Shown here: in pieces, positions 55,946 through 64,000 of the stretch | Numbering within the stretch: the first letter of the stretch is position 1 | Layout: every line of letters starts with the position of its first letter | Assembly: GCA_963556255.1 (NCBI GenBank) | Contig: OY744606.1 | Coordinates: 78,422,141 to 78,486,140, forward strand | Source of the DNA: Allolobophora icterica | Taxonomy: Eukaryota; Annelida; Clitellata; Crassiclitellata; Lumbricidae | Direction: 5' to 3' | Length of the DNA: 64,000 nt | The notes under the pieces: model-generated | Databases searched by the model: none | Seen by the model: the letters and a program-made list of their open reading frames with translations, nothing else | What the model was told of the DNA's origin: nothing | Position numbers and translations under genes: made by a program

Positions 55946-56999
55946 AACTAGTCTCAAGGCTCAAGCAGTGGTATTCAGGACCGACCGCAACACAATGCCC
56001 ATCTCTACCACGCATATGGTCTCGGTAAACTTCTGAACAGAGCGTTCAGCATCAGCCGCTCTGCGTCGCAAGTCCTCCCTCAACCTTACGACAGAGCGAC
56101 GGCGTCCTTAAAGGACAGCAGACTCCTCTTTCTCCGTCTCCTCGGCGGTTAGTAGCTCAATTACGCCGAAAGTCTTGTGGAGACACGCGTGCTGAACATA
56201 AACAGACGATCGTAATTGCAACGAACGACTTCGGTCAAACGGATCGTCTTCTTCTGTCCGGGAACAGAGAGACGCACCAACGCAAAATGGAGCTTCGTCA
56301 ATTATTTCCCGCAGCTGATTACCGACGACCGTTCTTGCCGAAAATCTCCGCAATACGGCTCTAAGTCACGCCTGATGAAAAGTAATTTGCGGAAACCGAC
56401 CGGCTTTTCCGGCTACACGTATTTAGCTTTGCCGGCTAAGTAACCGAAGCGCTTTCCTTCTGTACAGCTTGAAGGACGGTCGCAGATGCTTCAGTTCCTA
56501 TCAGGCGATGTTCTAATGTCGATGACGCAACAAGGCAAACCTCTGTTGCGTGTGGATTTTTCTTCAAACTTATTGACAATTTGCAATGTATGTTTGAACA
56601 GCAGTGGGAGCTAAGAAGGAAATGATAGGCCACGTGATCAACTCTGCTTAATAACAGTAATTGTAACTGTAATCGAACATTTATGAAAGCACCACTCGAC
56701 GATTCAGAGGACCTCCCACTGGCTCCCAGTTCCGATGCTGGAACGTAGGGGAAGAGTTCATTTCACACTGTTCAGCGCTTGCACCAGACAAACTCAAAGA
56801 ACGAGGCCCCTAATCAGTACATTGCAGGACTGGTCATTTACTTACAGCGCCTGGATCAGACTCGACTGCTTGGTAAAAGGGTTCCAGAGTCGCTACACCG
56901 ATTTAGCAGTCCGTTCATTAGGATAGAAAATGCAACGGGCGCAGAACTCCGTCACTATCCGTACTCTGGTAGTGCCAGTCCCAAGCCTGGATAAAGGAT
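55946..56999. other. No gene; possible LINE relic at 56690-56910
   Basis: CACTGGCTCCCAGTTCC near 56717 resembles the HWLPV block of CR1/L2 ORF2 C-termini. The following 200 bp could be its decayed continuation. The rest shows no motif. Confidence 0.35.
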
Positions 57000-57155
57000 G
57001 AGGGCGACGCTAATCATCTTTTTTATGACACAGCGTCGTCAAACAGCAGCTAATTAACTAAACACTGGAAACTAACTACTGTTTAGTTAGTGAACTCCAC
57101 CACTGCCCGTACTCTGGTAGTGTCAGTCGTAAGCCTGATAAAAGGAGGAGGGCGA
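57000..57155 (-). repeat. Two minus-strand copies of the unnamed interspersed repeat
   Basis: GGGCGACGCTAATCATCTTTTTTATGACACAGCGTCGTCAAACAG and CCGTACTCTGGTAGTGTCAGTCGTAAGCCTGATAAAAGGAGGAGGGCGACG are reverse forms of the modules at 14590 and 27490. Confidence 0.75.
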
Positions 57156-57246
57156 CGTCAACTGTCCCAGGGATCAAACTGGGGTTGACATGTTGTGAAT
57201 ACTTGTACACTAGGTTATGTAGGTGTATTGTTCTGTCGTGTTGTAG

Positions 57247-57465
57247 ATCTGTGGCGGAGTGTTGGTGGTGCTTGGTTTCCTGATGTACCTACACAAAGAG
57301 TCTTCCATCTACGTCGATCTCATCGATCGGCTTCCCAGCACCGGTCCTCTCGTCGTCCTTGAGCGACTTCCCGCTGTCTTCATGGCCGTTGGTCTCTCCG
57401 TTGTTATCGTCAGCTTCCTCGGATGCTATGGCACGTGCGCCGAAAGTGTCTGTTTCCTATGCCTG
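57247..57465 (+). CDS. Tetraspanin exon 2 (TM1 end, small loop, TM2)
   Basis: 73 codons, phase 0 at both ends: acceptor TTGTAG before 57247 and donor GTAGGT after 57465. It completes TM1 (ICGGVLVVLGFLMYL). It then gives a small extracellular loop of about 27 residues (HKESSIYVDLIDRLPS...), then TM2 (AVFMAVGLSVVIVSFL) and the cytosolic signature GCYGTCAESVCFL. That signature is the conserved tetraspanin GC.GA..ES.C motif with Cys residues available for palmitoylation. I cannot assign a subfamily. It is separated from exon 3 by a 569-bp intron. Confidence 0.88.
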
Positions 57466-57527
57466 GTAGGTGGACAACCAGAAGTTTAGTGTGGTCGCAT
57501 AATCGGTTGGTTTCCTCTTTAAGGGTG

Positions 57528-57650
57528 CGCCATGGTCCAGTGGTTAGCGTGCTGGACTTTCTACCGAGATATGAAGGGTTCAAATCCCCGTCAGTGCAGA
57601 AATTTGTTTCGACATTTCTGCTTTACCCGTGACTCCTAGCCAACTCAACT
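57528..57650 (+). mobile_element. tRNA-derived SINE copy (family 1)
   Basis: A box GTCCAGTGGTTAGCGTGCTGG, B box GGGTTCAAATCCCCG, then CAGTGCAGAAATTTGTTT, as at 8548. The boxes are well preserved. Confidence 0.75.
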
Positions 57651-57744
57651 ATAAACTTTGAACTCTAGCCAGTAACAGTTCTTATTCCCCAGACTTATCA
57701 TTTTTCAACGAGGTCAAATGATTATCTTTGTCTGGTCATACGTA

Positions 57745-57945
57745 ACAATCAGGGTGAGCCCTTCCAGCTGGAACCGCTTGCCTCAGGCTCTTAGGATTGA
57801 CCTCCTCACTCTCCTTCTCGCCCAGTTCCGCAAGTAAATTAAAACCTCTCTTTTCGTCAGTGAAGACACTGACCCGTGTCGGGAGCGCCTCTGACTTTGA
57901 GTGGCGCTTTAATTATAAGTTCTTGATTACAAATTACAAGACTGT
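57745..57945 (+). mobile_element. LINE 3' end nested in another LINE 3' end
   Basis: One frame reads SWNRLPQALRIDLLTLLLAQ-type residues typical of CR1-like ORF2 ends, then GAGTGGCGCTTTAATTATAAG and a GATTACAAATTAC tail. It interrupts a host fragment that resumes with GTTCTTGGTGAACGAGCTTTTTCGG, the GERAFSV block. Confidence 0.65.
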
Positions 57946-58034
57946 TCTTGGTGAACGAGCTTTTTCGGTTTCTGGACCTACTTTTTGGAACTCATTTTGC
58001 ATATCGAACGTTTTAGTATACCGTTCTTTTTTAG

Positions 58035-58109
58035 TATACCGTTCTTGTCGTCTGTATTCTGTCAACGGAGATGATCGTTGGAGCCGTTCTCTTCATCTTT
58101 CGGCAGAAG
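58035..58109 (+). CDS. Tetraspanin exon 3 (TM3), 75 bp
   Basis: 25 codons between acceptor CTTTTTTAG (to 58034) and donor GTAGGC (from 58110), phase 0. It encodes TM3 with the conserved acidic residue: ...ILSTEMIVGAVLFIFRQK. A 75-bp exon for TM3 is the standard size in many animal tetraspanins, which strongly supports the splice sites. The large extracellular loop with its CCG motif and TM4 are not seen in the remaining 5.9 kb. Confidence 0.88.
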
Positions 58110-58120
58110 GTAGGCTTAAC

Positions 58121-58154
58121 TCTTTCACACACACGCACACACGCACCTACGCAC

Positions 58155-58224
<70 letters not shown>

Positions 58225-58314
58225 GCACGCACGCACGCACGCACACGCACACGCACACGCACACGCACACGCACACGCACACGCACACGCACACGCACAC
58301 GCACACGCACACGC

Positions 58315-58351
<37 letters not shown>

Positions 58352-58384
58352 CACACACACACACACGCACACCTACACACACAG
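58121..58384. repeat. (CA)n / (CACG)n microsatellite
   Basis: Begins 12 bp after the exon 3 donor: CA, then GCAC, then CACACG, then CA again. Val/Cys and His/Thr frames are artefacts. Alternating purine-pyrimidine DNA of this kind can form Z-DNA. Confidence 0.93.
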
Positions 58385-58399
58385 TCAACTCAAAACTAT

Positions 58400-58637
58400 A
58401 TAACTTGACACAGCAGTAATACCATACAATACAACTGTATTTGATATTGCCCTCCTTCCAAAGTTCAGAAGTACTCAGACGACCATAGGACAGAACATCG
58501 ATGGCTCGAAGCAGTGGTGTCACTTGTGTGTGAAAGACTTGCTCAAAGTCCTACACAGCAACCACCTCAGTGGATGCCACAACCTGAACTGTAGGCGTTG
58601 GAAGCGAGCGCCCTAACCATCGACTACCGTGCCTTAT
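58400..58637 (-). mobile_element. tRNA-derived SINE copy (family 2, minus)
   Basis: Head on the minus strand (GGTTAGGGCGCTCGCTTCC and CAGGTTGTGGCATCC), body GAGCAAGTCTTTCACAC and GTCCTATGGTCGTCTGAG. Colinear with 14285-14525. Confidence 0.7.
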
Positions 58638-58674
58638 GCCTAAGTACATTGTAGTTGTAAGGCTGGTTAGTCAC

Positions 58675-58935
58675 TGTTTAACGACGCTGTGTCGTAACTA
58701 AGATGATAACCGTAGCCCTCCGTCTTTATCCAGGCTTTGGACTGGCACTACAAGAGAACGGACTTTCGTTAGTTAGTGTTTCACGACGCTGTAACAAAGG
58801 TGATTAGAGTCGCCCTCCGCCTTTATTCACGCTCGGGACTGGCACCTCCACACTGCGGTTGGTAATCATTAGTTTGGCAGCATCTTTCTTATGCCATCTA
58901 AGACCGTCGACATCGATTTGAAAAAGTTCGCATTG
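58675..58935 (+). repeat. Two copies of the unnamed interspersed repeat
   Basis: GTTTAACGACGCTGTGTCGTAACTAAGATGATAACCG near 58675 and GTTTCACGACGCTGTAACAAAGGTGATTAGAGTCGCCCTCCGCC near 58779. Each is followed by CTTTGGACTGGCACTAC or CGGGACTGGCACCTCC, then GACCGTCGACATCGAT near 58909. Confidence 0.75.
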
Positions 58936-59212
58936 AACAACTGTTATACGTACGTTTTCCATTGACGGGGATTTGTATAGTATCGGTGAGAAACGTTTAA
59001 AAGGTGTTTAAAGCGTGAGCTTAATAGCCATTCGGCTACCGTGTCTCGTGCATATAGGGCAGCGATTGAACGTGTTTACATTTTTTTTAAACGATAGCTA
59101 TAACCAACCGGTTACCGTGCCTCACATTGCCAGCGTGCGTTTAAAAGTAGAACTACCCTCGACTGGTTCAGGCTCTGTCTCTTGAGGCAACGTTAGAAAA
59201 TTGGTTTTACCA
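58936..59212. other. No gene; AACGTTTAAAAGGTGTTTAAAG element fragment
   Basis: GTATCGGTGAGAAACGTTTAAAAGGTGTTTAAAG (58979) recurs with changes at 14246, 61278 and 61357. Confidence 0.45.
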
Positions 59213-61219
59213 CGTCAGTGATCTTTGTGGAAGTCAAAAACAGATTTGAAGAATTGGGGATGTGGGAAGAAGAAAGAAAACCGGATGAATTATGGGAAGA
59301 TACAAAAAACAATATTAATTGAGGCGGCGGGGCAACTATTGGATGCAAGAAGAAACAGAAATGTAAACCTTGGATAACAAATGAAACGTATAAACTTATC
59401 GTGGAAAAAAGGGAAGCAAGGACAAGAGACAAGGAGAGATACAGGGCACTGAAAGGAGAGGTACAGAAGAGAATAAGACAAGATAAACAACAACAAATTG
59501 AGGACATGTGCGAGGATTTGGAGGAATCCAATAAAAGGGGATACAAGAAGGGTCTACCAAACAGTAAGGACTCTTACAGGGAAGTTTAGACCGCAGCTGA
59601 CGTGTATAAAATCAAAAACAGATGAAGAGATTACAAAAAGAGAAGAAATAGTGGAAAGATGGAAGGAGTATTGTGAGGAACTATATGACGGTGAGGATTC
59701 AGGTAAAATAGAGGGAGAGCACGCAAAAGAACCTGCACCTTTGAGATCAGAGGTAGAACGCGCGATAAAGGAATCAGCAAGAAGGAAAAGTGCGGGGCCA
59801 GACGAAGTACCGGCAGAGTTATTCAAGTTCGCGTGAGACACGGCAACAGACAGAATGCATAGGATATGTGTAGAGGTGTGGGAAACGGGGAATGGCCAGA
59901 GGATTGGACGAAGTCAATATTCATACCGATTCTAAAAAGTGGAGATATGAAACAATGCAGGAACTACAGGACAATAGCATTGGTATCACATGCGAGTAAA
60001 ATCTTGCTGAAGATCATATTGGAAAGGATAAAAAGTCGTACAGAATCAGAATTGACAGATGTACAGGCAGGGTTTAGGCGTGGTAAAGGGACAAGAGATC
60101 AGGTGACGAATCTTAGAATTATAATGGAAAAGATGAGAGAGTACCAAAGACCGCTATACATGTGCTTTGTCGATTTTAAGAAAGCATTCGATTGTGTGTC
60201 ACATGAGCAATTATGGCTATCGATGGTTGAAATGGGATATCCAGCACACATTATCAACCTGATAGCAGAACTGTACAGAAAACAGACGGCAAAGGTAAAA
60301 TTCGGCGGTGTACTGTCAAGTGAGTTTAGAATAAGAAGGGGAGTCAGATAGGGGTGTGTAATTTCGCCAACATTATTCAACATACTATCATAAATGGTAA
60401 TGAGGGAGGCTCTGAGAGGATACACAGGAGGCATTCAAATTGGAGGAAGGATAACAAATCTACGATATGCGGACGACATAGTGATAATGGCAAGCACGGA
60501 AACGGAACTGCAGGAACTGGTGTCTCGATTGGACAGAGAAGGACGAAAGAAGGGCCTGGAGATCAACATGAGCAAAAAAAGTGTATGGCGCTGACAGGGA
60601 AGCAGCGCAACATCAAAGTACAAGGCAGCAGGATAGAACAAGTGGGAACTTTCGTGTACTTAGGCTCACTCATAACAGGGAGATAAGTATAAGAACTGCA
60701 AGAGGACTTGGAATAGGAGCAGATCTGAATAAATTGTGGAAAAAAAATAACATAAAAGTTCCCACAAAGTTAAAGTTAATGAGGACACTTATATGGCCAG
60801 TGATGATGTATGGCTGTGAGAGTTGGACAATCAAAAAGAGGGAGGAGGATAGAATAAAGGCTTTTGAAATGAAATGCATACGAAAAATCCTTGGAATATC
60901 ATGGACAGAGAAGAAAACAAATGAATGGGTATTGGAGACGGCGGGGGTGGAAAGGAACCTATTGGAATCAATCAAAAGAAGAAAGATGTCATACTTTGGG
61001 CACATAATGAGGAAACAGAGAGATTGCCTAGAGAAAGAAATTATGCAGGGAACGGTACCGGAAACAAGAACAAGAGGAAGACCAAGGAAGAGGTGGATGG
61101 ACAACATTGGTGAATGGTTGGGATTATCAACAGAGAGGTTGCTGCGAGTAGCCGAGGACAGAAAAGGATTGAGAAGAATCGTCTACAATGCGACCAACCC
61201 TCGTATCGAGGACGGTTAA
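59213..61219 (+). pseudogene. 5'-truncated, broken non-LTR retrotransposon ORF2
   Basis: Colinear with the C-terminal two thirds of a common invertebrate LINE ORF2. A linker (KPWITNETYKLI..., 59360-59820) is followed by RT blocks: YRTIALVSHASKILLKIILE, QAGFRRGKGTRDQ, motif A CFVDFKKAFDCV, motif B GCVISPTLFNIL, motif C LRYADDIVIMA. After these come the WPVMMYGCESWTIKK and KTNEWVLETAGV region and the end NATNPRIEDG. Breaks seen: TGA at 59834-59836, a shift near 59885, TAG at 60349-60351, TAA at 60391-60393, and shifts near 60583 and 60683. The endonuclease domain is absent. It is inactive; the clade (RTE- or jockey-like) is not certain. Confidence 0.9.
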
Positions 61220-61650
61220 AGTGAGAGAGAGATCTTTTTTCATATGCACATAGTGCAGGAGTGAAATTTATATAACCTCTGTTGAAACGTCTTAAAGGTG
61301 TTTTAAGTGAGTGAGTTATTAATACGTCTAGCGTGTCTCGGCCATTTAATATAGCATCGGTGAAAACGTTTTAAGGGTGTTTAAAAGAGCGCTCTATAGT
61401 GCAAGGACAATTTCAACTCCTTTTACCATAACATCGAATCATATAAGTTCCTCTGCGCCTTCCAGAGAGAACTCCATTTCCTCATTCAATCTTACAAAAC
61501 ATTTGATGTTAAACAGCACCCATATCGGATAGGACGTTGTAAATATGTCTCTTGTCTCCCGACATTGTTCTAAAAACCTGAGGGATCATAGCTACCACGG
61601 GTAAAAAGTCTATTAATATTGTTTTAATTATAACTTCTTTTATTGGTATA
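61220..61650. other. No gene; fragments with CGTTTTAAGGGTGTTTAAA
   Basis: TTGAAACGTCTTAAAGGTGTTTTAAG (61280) and GGTGAAAACGTTTTAAGGGTGTTTAAA (61357) are copies of the same short motif seen at 14246 and 58980. Confidence 0.5.
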
Positions 61651-61654
61651 ATTT

Positions 61655-61722
61655 TTATTATTATTAATTTCGATTATTATTATGTTTATTAATGTTATTA
61701 TTATTGTTATTATTATTATTAT

Positions 61723-61767
<45 letters not shown>

Positions 61768-61842
61768 TTTAAAAAAAATAAATATATAATAATAATAAAA
61801 AAAAAAATAAAAAAATAAAAAATAATAATAATAATAATAATA

Positions 61843-61916
<74 letters not shown>
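61655..61916. repeat. ATT/ATA microsatellite
   Basis: ATA at 61725-61786, an A-rich middle, ATA again, then ATT to 61916; the two senses are self-complementary. Confidence 0.95.
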
Positions 61917-62332
61917 CATTTACTATCTGTATATGATACAGAGTAGCACAGCAAACTTGACCTTTGCAACTCACTTTTCCATTACATCGACTCATCTAAA
62001 ATAAAATATCTTCAAACAATCCAGAATTCTGAGTACTGCAACCTGATGCATATAAAATGCCAGGAAAGATTGGCGTGAATATAATAGCCACAGCAGCCAA
62101 AATGATGTTACTAAACTCTGACGAGTCAACGTTCACCTTAGAATGCTGTTCAAAAACATATACTAAACTCGAACAATGGATGCACAACTCTTTTATGTGA
62201 GATAAGAACTCGTTGAACTTTATTCCTCGACTTTTGTTCAGTTACATATACTAAACTATAACCACTAATTAGTCATCACACTGAACATGTTCTACGCAAA
62301 CTACAGCGTTCTGACTGTTGTATTTGAAATAA
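61917..62332. other. No gene called
   Basis: A minus-strand frame (61996-62187) contains a hydrophobic stretch (NIILAAVAIIFTPIFPGILY) but no recognisable family context. Confidence 0.35.
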
Positions 62333-62338
62333 ATGAAT

Positions 62339-62525
62339 ATACATACATGCATGCCTGGATACATACATACATACCTACACACATGCATACATACATACAT
62401 ACATACATACACATACATACATACATACATACATACATACATACATACATACATACATACATACATACATACATACATACATACATACATACATACATAC
62501 ATACATACATACATACATAAATACA
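62339..62525. repeat. (CATA)n microsatellite
   Basis: Nearly pure CATA, about 45 units. Confidence 0.95.
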
Positions 62526-62599
62526 TGCATATAATTATAGACACCTCAAGAACGCGAACACAAACAGTTATATACTTGTCAAATAGGCCGGTTAAACGT

Positions 62600-64000
62600 A
62601 TTTACAGCTGAAGTCTTCAATTACTAACTTTTAAAGTTTATAGGCTTATAAGTCTTATTAATAAAGGAAAGGTTGAGTAAATTAATTCATAAGCTCGTGT
62701 AAAAAGATTTTCCTTTGTGTATGTAATCAGTTATTAAATTGTACATATGGTATAGGCTTGGTCAGCCTTGTTTTTTTAAATGTTTTGTAGCTATTTCCAT
62801 AATATATCTTTTGATGACTTGACAGTGTCAAATTAAAGAGTAGAATAAGAATCCAATGTTATGGTTGTAAGCATTATAAATTATCCTCAAAAGCAAAGCT
62901 AGAGTGAAATTTAAAAAATACATAAAGAGTCTAATTTCAGACCACAGTCGTCAATAATTATGAAATCTGTAATAAATAAAAGCTTTCATTGGACATTTAT
63001 GCGTTAAAGCTGATGGTAAGTGTTGTTTGTTGGCGTCAAATGTCACCTTATCATAACATAGTTATGAGATGTTGTTCTTGGACTTTGATGGGTAGTTTTG
63101 CTCTTACATATTAGACTCTTGGTTGTTGGGCTAAAATAATGAATATGCTGTAAATATGTTATAGTCCTTCTTTATACCGTTTGTATATATTAAAATAATA
63201 TTGCTTGATAGCATTGATCAATTATTTATGTAAAATTTACCAATAAAATAAGAACCTAGTGTTATAATTACATGTATGACAAAGATCAATCAAGCTGAAT
63301 TAACAGTTAAATGCAATTGATTGAAAATCTCGAGTGAAGTTGCGGTTCTCTTTTATTATCAAGTCTGTGTCCTATGTTGAAGAAATGTCTTTTTCACATA
63401 TTTATATATAATGTGGTTTGATTATATTCATTCATTCGAGGATTTGTATACATTGATTGATAACTTCTTTAAAATTCAAAAGTAGAATAAAAATCTCATG
63501 TCAAAATTACATGTCTTCAATTACATGTCTAATAAACTTGTAAGAAAAGTTTTTTTTACAGAATCTCATATAGCCTGCAATCATTAAGAATGTTCATCAA
63601 GAATCTTTTTACATTTAAAATTTATTTTGTATGACAATTTCTGCAAAATATTGTCTAATTGATATCATAATATCACAATACATGTATCATAGATATTATT
63701 AGCTATATTATTTTATGTTATTGAACAATGAATACCGATGACATTGTAAAGTTCTGTGTTGACACTTTAAATGGGGTCTTTCAGACGTTATAAATTCATT
63801 TTCACTGCATTGTGTATGCTTAAAATTGTCGTCAACGACCTTTAATGTCATACGACGACGTTAAAACCTTGGAATCATAAATAGGTAACTAAAATTTCTG
63901 TATATGACATTTTTAGCGAGCGAACGGTTAAAACTTCTAAAAGCAATTTTCCATCGAAGTGAACAGCCTTTGATGCCATAAGACATCGTTAATCTGATGG
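62600..64000 (-). mobile_element. Uncharacterised interspersed repeat, copy B (minus, runs off the window)
   Basis: Between about 63330 and 63885 it matches copy A (15624-16170) in reverse. The left part (62600-63330) holds three related internal segments with AGTAGAATAA.AAT(C)C..ATGT (62840, 63245, 63484), suggesting an internally repeated element. The far right (63965-63990) carries another form of the TTAACGATGTCTTATGGCATCAAAGG motif. No coding frame is seen. Confidence 0.6.

Larger units (their letters stand above)
57466..58034 (+). other. Tetraspanin intron 2, filled by nested SINE and LINE fragments
   Basis: Holds a tRNA-derived SINE head (57528-57650), a CR1/L2-like LINE 3' end (57640-57735 continuing at 57940-58005), and a second LINE 3' end inserted inside it (about 57745-57945). 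The polypyrimidine tract and acceptor (TTCTTTTTTAG, to 58034) follow within about 30 bp of the LINE fragment. Confidence 0.75.

Noticed and set aside
61996..62187. Minus frame with a hydrophobic segment
   Set aside because: Could be a lone membrane exon, but no family motif and no paired splice signals are convincing.
58110..64000. Remaining tetraspanin exons (large loop with CCG, TM4)
   Set aside because: I searched the + strand for a CCG motif within an open, splice-bounded stretch and found none. They are probably beyond the window.

Overview
The window looks like nuclear DNA of a marine invertebrate animal. Coding exons are rare, spliceosomal introns have GT-AG borders, and the rest is dominated by microsatellites (ATT, CAT, TA, GACA, TGTC and ACAT runs of 70-270 bp), minisatellites, tRNA-derived SINEs, LINE fragments, hAT-type MITEs, a Helitron-like repeat and an LTR retrotransposon. 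I cannot name the species. The Gmr1-like retroelement was first described in deuterostomes, but the repeat content would also fit a mollusc or another lophotrochozoan.

One host gene can be supported: the N-terminal half of a tetraspanin on the + strand. Exon 1 is at 28622-28858, exon 2 at 57247-57465 and exon 3 at 58035-58109, all joined by phase-0 introns. Together they encode TM1, the small extracellular loop, TM2 with the conserved GC.G...ES.C motif, and TM3. Intron 1 is about 28.4 kb and intron 2 is 569 bp. Exons for the large loop and TM4 are not visible, so intron 3 probably runs past the window end.

Two autonomous-type mobile elements stand out. (1) 5254-8281 is a 3.0 kb DNA transposon with perfect 31-bp terminal inverted repeats, AATT flanks and a two-exon, about 608-residue RNase H-like transposase with no obvious break. 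(2) 47932-54804, inside tetraspanin intron 1 and in sense, is a 6.9 kb Ty3/gypsy retrotransposon with LTRs that look identical and a GTAAC target duplication. Its domain order is gag, protease, integrase, reverse transcriptase, RNase H, which is the inverted order typical of Gmr1 elements. Its capsid region is SCAN-like. Gag is broken by two short indels; pol is a single 1379-codon frame.

Region by region: 1-5250 holds low-complexity repeats, a 25-bp inverted-repeat element and a decayed minus-strand LINE RT. 5254-8281 is the DNA transposon. 8290-17600 is a mosaic of LINE 3' ends, SINEs, a recurrent unnamed repeat and a 38-bp hairpin. 18354-19158 and 40736-41545 are two copies, in opposite orientation, of a Helitron-like element carrying an array of small hairpins. 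20-28 kb is microsatellites plus a clear hAT MITE (24173-24481). 28-31 kb is tetraspanin exon 1 flanked on both sides by minisatellites. 31-47 kb is repeats, a perfect 78-bp palindrome and a second hAT MITE. 47.4-54.8 kb is a 19-bp minisatellite and the Gmr1-like element. 55-64 kb holds tetraspanin exons 2-3, SINE/LINE nests, a broken non-LTR reverse transcriptase (59213-61219) and a second copy of a repeat also present at 15.6 kb.
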